NCBI RefSeq assembly: GCF_900078305.2
Contig: NZ_LT546028.1
Span: 360,948-424,947, forward strand
Length of the DNA stretch: 64,000 nucleotides
Direction: 5' to 3'
Source: Corynebacterium bouchesdurhonense
GTDB taxonomy: Bacteria > Actinomycetota > Actinomycetes > Mycobacteriales > Mycobacteriaceae
Below the pieces are notes generated by a model, which was not told the origin of the DNA, ran no database searches, and was given only the letters and a program-made list of their open reading frames with translations. Shown here in pieces: positions 62,240 to 64,000 of this stretch (its first letter is position 1; the number at the start of each line of letters is the position of its first letter). Position numbers and translations under genes: made by a program.

Positions 62240-63739
62240 AAAAAGCTCCGGGACACCCGGCGCCTGGGCCGCGAGGAACTCGCGGACGGCGCGGGTGGCG
62301 CGGCAATCGTCTTCGTTGTAGCGCAGGAGCATGGCGCGGGCGTCCGCGTCCCCGAGCCGGGCGGCGCGGCGCAGGGCCACGGAGCGCTCGCCGTCCATGC
62401 CCGCGTCCTCCCACTCGAACCCGGCGGCGGGCCCGAGCACCTTCAGGCCAAGCCCGTCCGTGCCCACGAGGTGGCGCCGGGCGATGGCGAAGACGTCCAC
62501 CCACTCCTCGGAGGCGATGAAGGCCTGCACCTCAGACGCATCCATGCTGCCGAAGCGGCGGGCGGAAGCCTGCATCCAGTAGTTCTCGCCGCTCGCGGAG
62601 AAGCAGTAGGCGCGGAAGGTCTTGCCGGCGGCGTGCGCGGTCTCGCGCAGCTGGGTCAACCAGCTCCAGAAGGCGGCGAAGTTGGCCTCTTCGGCGGCGC
62701 CGCCCACTTCCTCCCAGGTGGCGAAGACGCGGTAGGCACGGCCGTCGAACGTGCCCCACAGGTAGGCGCCCTGATCCAGGTAGGCCTCCATGTCAATGTC
62801 CACCTCCACGTCGGCGCGCGGCACCTCGATCGTGCCGGGGCGGCGCAGCACCGGAATGCCCTCGCGCCAGGCCGCGGCGATGCGGGAGGGCTCTCCAACG
62901 GAGGCGTCGATAAGCGATTGCACCGTGGTGAGCCCCCGCTCGCGCCACGCGTCGCCCCGGCCGCCGGGCAGCACCAGAGAAATGTCGTCGAGCTCCTCCA
63001 GGCGCGGCCTGCACAGCGGCCAGAACCTGCAGGTGGCGCACTGCTTCAGGCGCTTTGGCTCGGTGGGGGTGGGGGCGGCGAGCGCCCCGCGCACCGCGGG
63101 GGCGTAGCGGGTGGTGTCGGCGAAGTACACACGCGAGCGGTCCTGGCCGATCACGCCGCCGCGGCCCGTGGCCAGCCCGTGCGCCCGCAGGAGGAGCTCC
63201 GCCAGCGCCAACCGGTAGCCGTCCAGGGTGTGGTGGCGGGCCTTCGCGCCCACCTTCAACGGCGCGGAGAGGCCGAGGCGGTTCACCGCAACCATCTCCA
63301 GCGTCTCTTCTGCGTGCGGCCGGGCAACGCGGTGGTCCGAGATGATCACGGGGAGGTAGCGCGCGGGCTCGCCCGGCCCGCCCACGCGAACCAGGACGTC
63401 TACCTCCGCCAGCACGTCCACGCCGTCGATCTCCCCGCGCAGTGCCGCGTTGGTGATGAGGTGCGCGCGCTTGCGTACCGCCGCCCACGTCTCCGCGACG
63501 CGCAGCTCGTCCGCCTGCGCCGGATCCAGGTCCACGCGCACGAACGCCCGACCCCGGCCGTCCCCCACCGCCCGCTTCACCGGCAGCTGGTCCAGCACCA
63601 GCGCGCGGGCTGCGTCGAGCCGGGGTTTGCGCTCCAGCGCCTCCGGCAGCGGGGGGACATCCGGGTGCGCGGCGCGCTGGCGGAGCCGGTAGCGGCAACC
63701 CACCAGGTCGGACGCTCGCACGGGGGATGGGTGATTCAC
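62234..63739 (-). CDS. TM0106-family RecB-like putative nuclease
   Basis: Encodes 501 residues. The N-terminal RecB-like part shows LAEVDVLVRVGG and LPVIISDHRVARP near residues 115-135. A Cys-rich segment CATCRFWPLC near 230 suggests an iron-sulfur cluster, as in AddB/Cas4-type nucleases. The C-terminal half resembles an RNase H-like exonuclease (VEVDIDMEAYLDQGAYLWG near 325, and YNEDDCRATRAVREFL near 480). This is the TM0106 architecture. Role in DNA or RNA processing is inferred. Motif copy 62904 encodes SLIDA. Confidence 0.8.
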   Translation of the reverse strand: MNHPSPVRASDLVGCRYRLRQRAAHPDVPPLPEALERKPRLDAARALVLDQLPVKRAVGDGRGRAFVRVDLDPAQADELRVAETWAAVRKRAHLITNAALRGEIDGVDVLAEVDVLVRVGGPGEPARYLPVIISDHRVARPHAEETLEMVAVNRLGLSAPLKVGAKARHHTLDGYRLALAELLLRAHGLATGRGGVIGQDRSRVYFADTTRYAPAVRGALAAPTPTEPKRLKQCATCRFWPLCRPRLEELDDISLVLPGGRGDAWRERGLTTVQSLIDASVGEPSRIAAAWREGIPVLRRPGTIEVPRADVEVDIDMEAYLDQGAYLWGTFDGRAYRVFATWEEVGGAAEEANFAAFWSWLTQLRETAHAAGKTFRAYCFSASGENYWMQASARRFGSMDASEVQAFIASEEWVDVFAIARRHLVGTDGLGLKVLGPAAGFEWEDAGMDGERSVALRRAARLGDADARAMLLRYNEDDCRATRAVREFLAAQAPGVPELFA

Positions 63740-63828
63740 AATATTTGCGAGTTTACCCGGGAGGCGGCTCGACGCGTCCGGGTATGGTGGTGGGGCGAAG
63801 CGAAGGATTTACACACAGGAGCAGCCCC

Positions 63829-64000
63829 ATGGGAATTCTCAAGACCATCCGCAAGTCGCGGAAGAAGAGCCGCACAAAGGCAGCCGCGAAGCTCACCCAG
63901 GCTCAGGCTCAGGTGAAGTCCGCCGAGGCGCGCGCCCGCAAGTACGCGCGGGACGAGGCGCGGGCGGACAAGCGCACCGCCGAGCTGCTGGACAAGGCCG
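63829..64000 (+). CDS. DUF6474-family protein, cut by the window end
   Basis: The first 57 residues are seen, starting MGILKTIRKSRKKSRTKAAA, with AGGAG at 63817-63821. Very basic, Ala/Lys-rich and helical, as in the corynebacterial DUF6474 family. Function unknown. The remaining part lies beyond the window. Confidence 0.75.
   Translation, partial: MGILKTIRKSRKKSRTKAAAKLTQAQAQVKSAEARARKYARDEARADKRTAELLDKA

Overview
This is chromosomal DNA of a high-GC (roughly 70 %) mycolic-acid-containing actinobacterium, almost certainly a Corynebacterium. The evidence is the block accD3-pks13-fadD32 / mycolyltransferases / aftB-ubiA-PAP2-glfT2-glf, the mmpL3 (cmpL1) neighbourhood, LGFP-repeat cell-wall proteins, and families such as DIP1984, DUF5926 and DUF6474. 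The species cannot be named from the sequence.

Layout. 0.1-12 kb: a polytopic membrane protein, small ORFs, a GT4 glycosyltransferase divergent from a methyltransferase (candidate mtrP), pckG, then trmB, a NYN-domain gene, mmpL3, an LPG-synthase-like membrane protein and a DUF3054 gene on the plus strand. 12-30.4 kb, minus strand: accD3, pks13 and fadD32 (final condensation of mycolic acid), a cutinase-like lipase, a DUF732 lipoprotein and two mycolyltransferases (transfer of mycolate at the envelope), then aftB, ubiA, PAP2 phosphatase and glfT2 (arabinogalactan). With mmpL3 and glf this is almost a full toolkit for the mycolyl-arabinogalactan layer. 30.4-44.5 kb: a decayed antiporter copy holding an intergenic repeat, pcaIJ divergent from pcaR-pcaF (end of the beta-ketoadipate pathway), an intact Na+/H+ antiporter, a low-GC AlbA_2 gene flanked by direct repeats, glf, a PGRP-type amidase and glpK. 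44.5-64 kb: a possible nuclease behind a CTAG-rich inverted-repeat cluster, HAD phosphatase, plsC, serS, a GntR regulator, septum-formation protein, metallopeptidase, pheA, CPBP protease, LCP ligase, alanine symporter, DUF5926, glycerophosphodiesterase, alpha/beta-hydrolase, msrA, sodA, MFS exporter, RecB-like nuclease and a partial DUF6474 gene.

The most unusual signal is a short dispersed motif, GCTTNTCGACGC. It has 18 exact copies and about 18 one-mismatch copies in 64 kb, on both strands, inside genes in several reading frames and at gene ends. It is often framed by G-rich and C-rich arms that can pair (GGGGC ... GCCCC). I do not recognise it as a described element. A second repeat family, built of AATATGCCTGTTTG units in both orientations, occurs twice.

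Caution: the sequence carries library-adapter (Nextera-type) remnants at 50-82, 50374-50402 and 53050-53076, and a poly-G/poly-C artefact at about 52924-52990. These damage the 5' end of the first gene, the 3' end of the septum-formation gene and the middle of the LCP gene. They are assembly errors, not biology.
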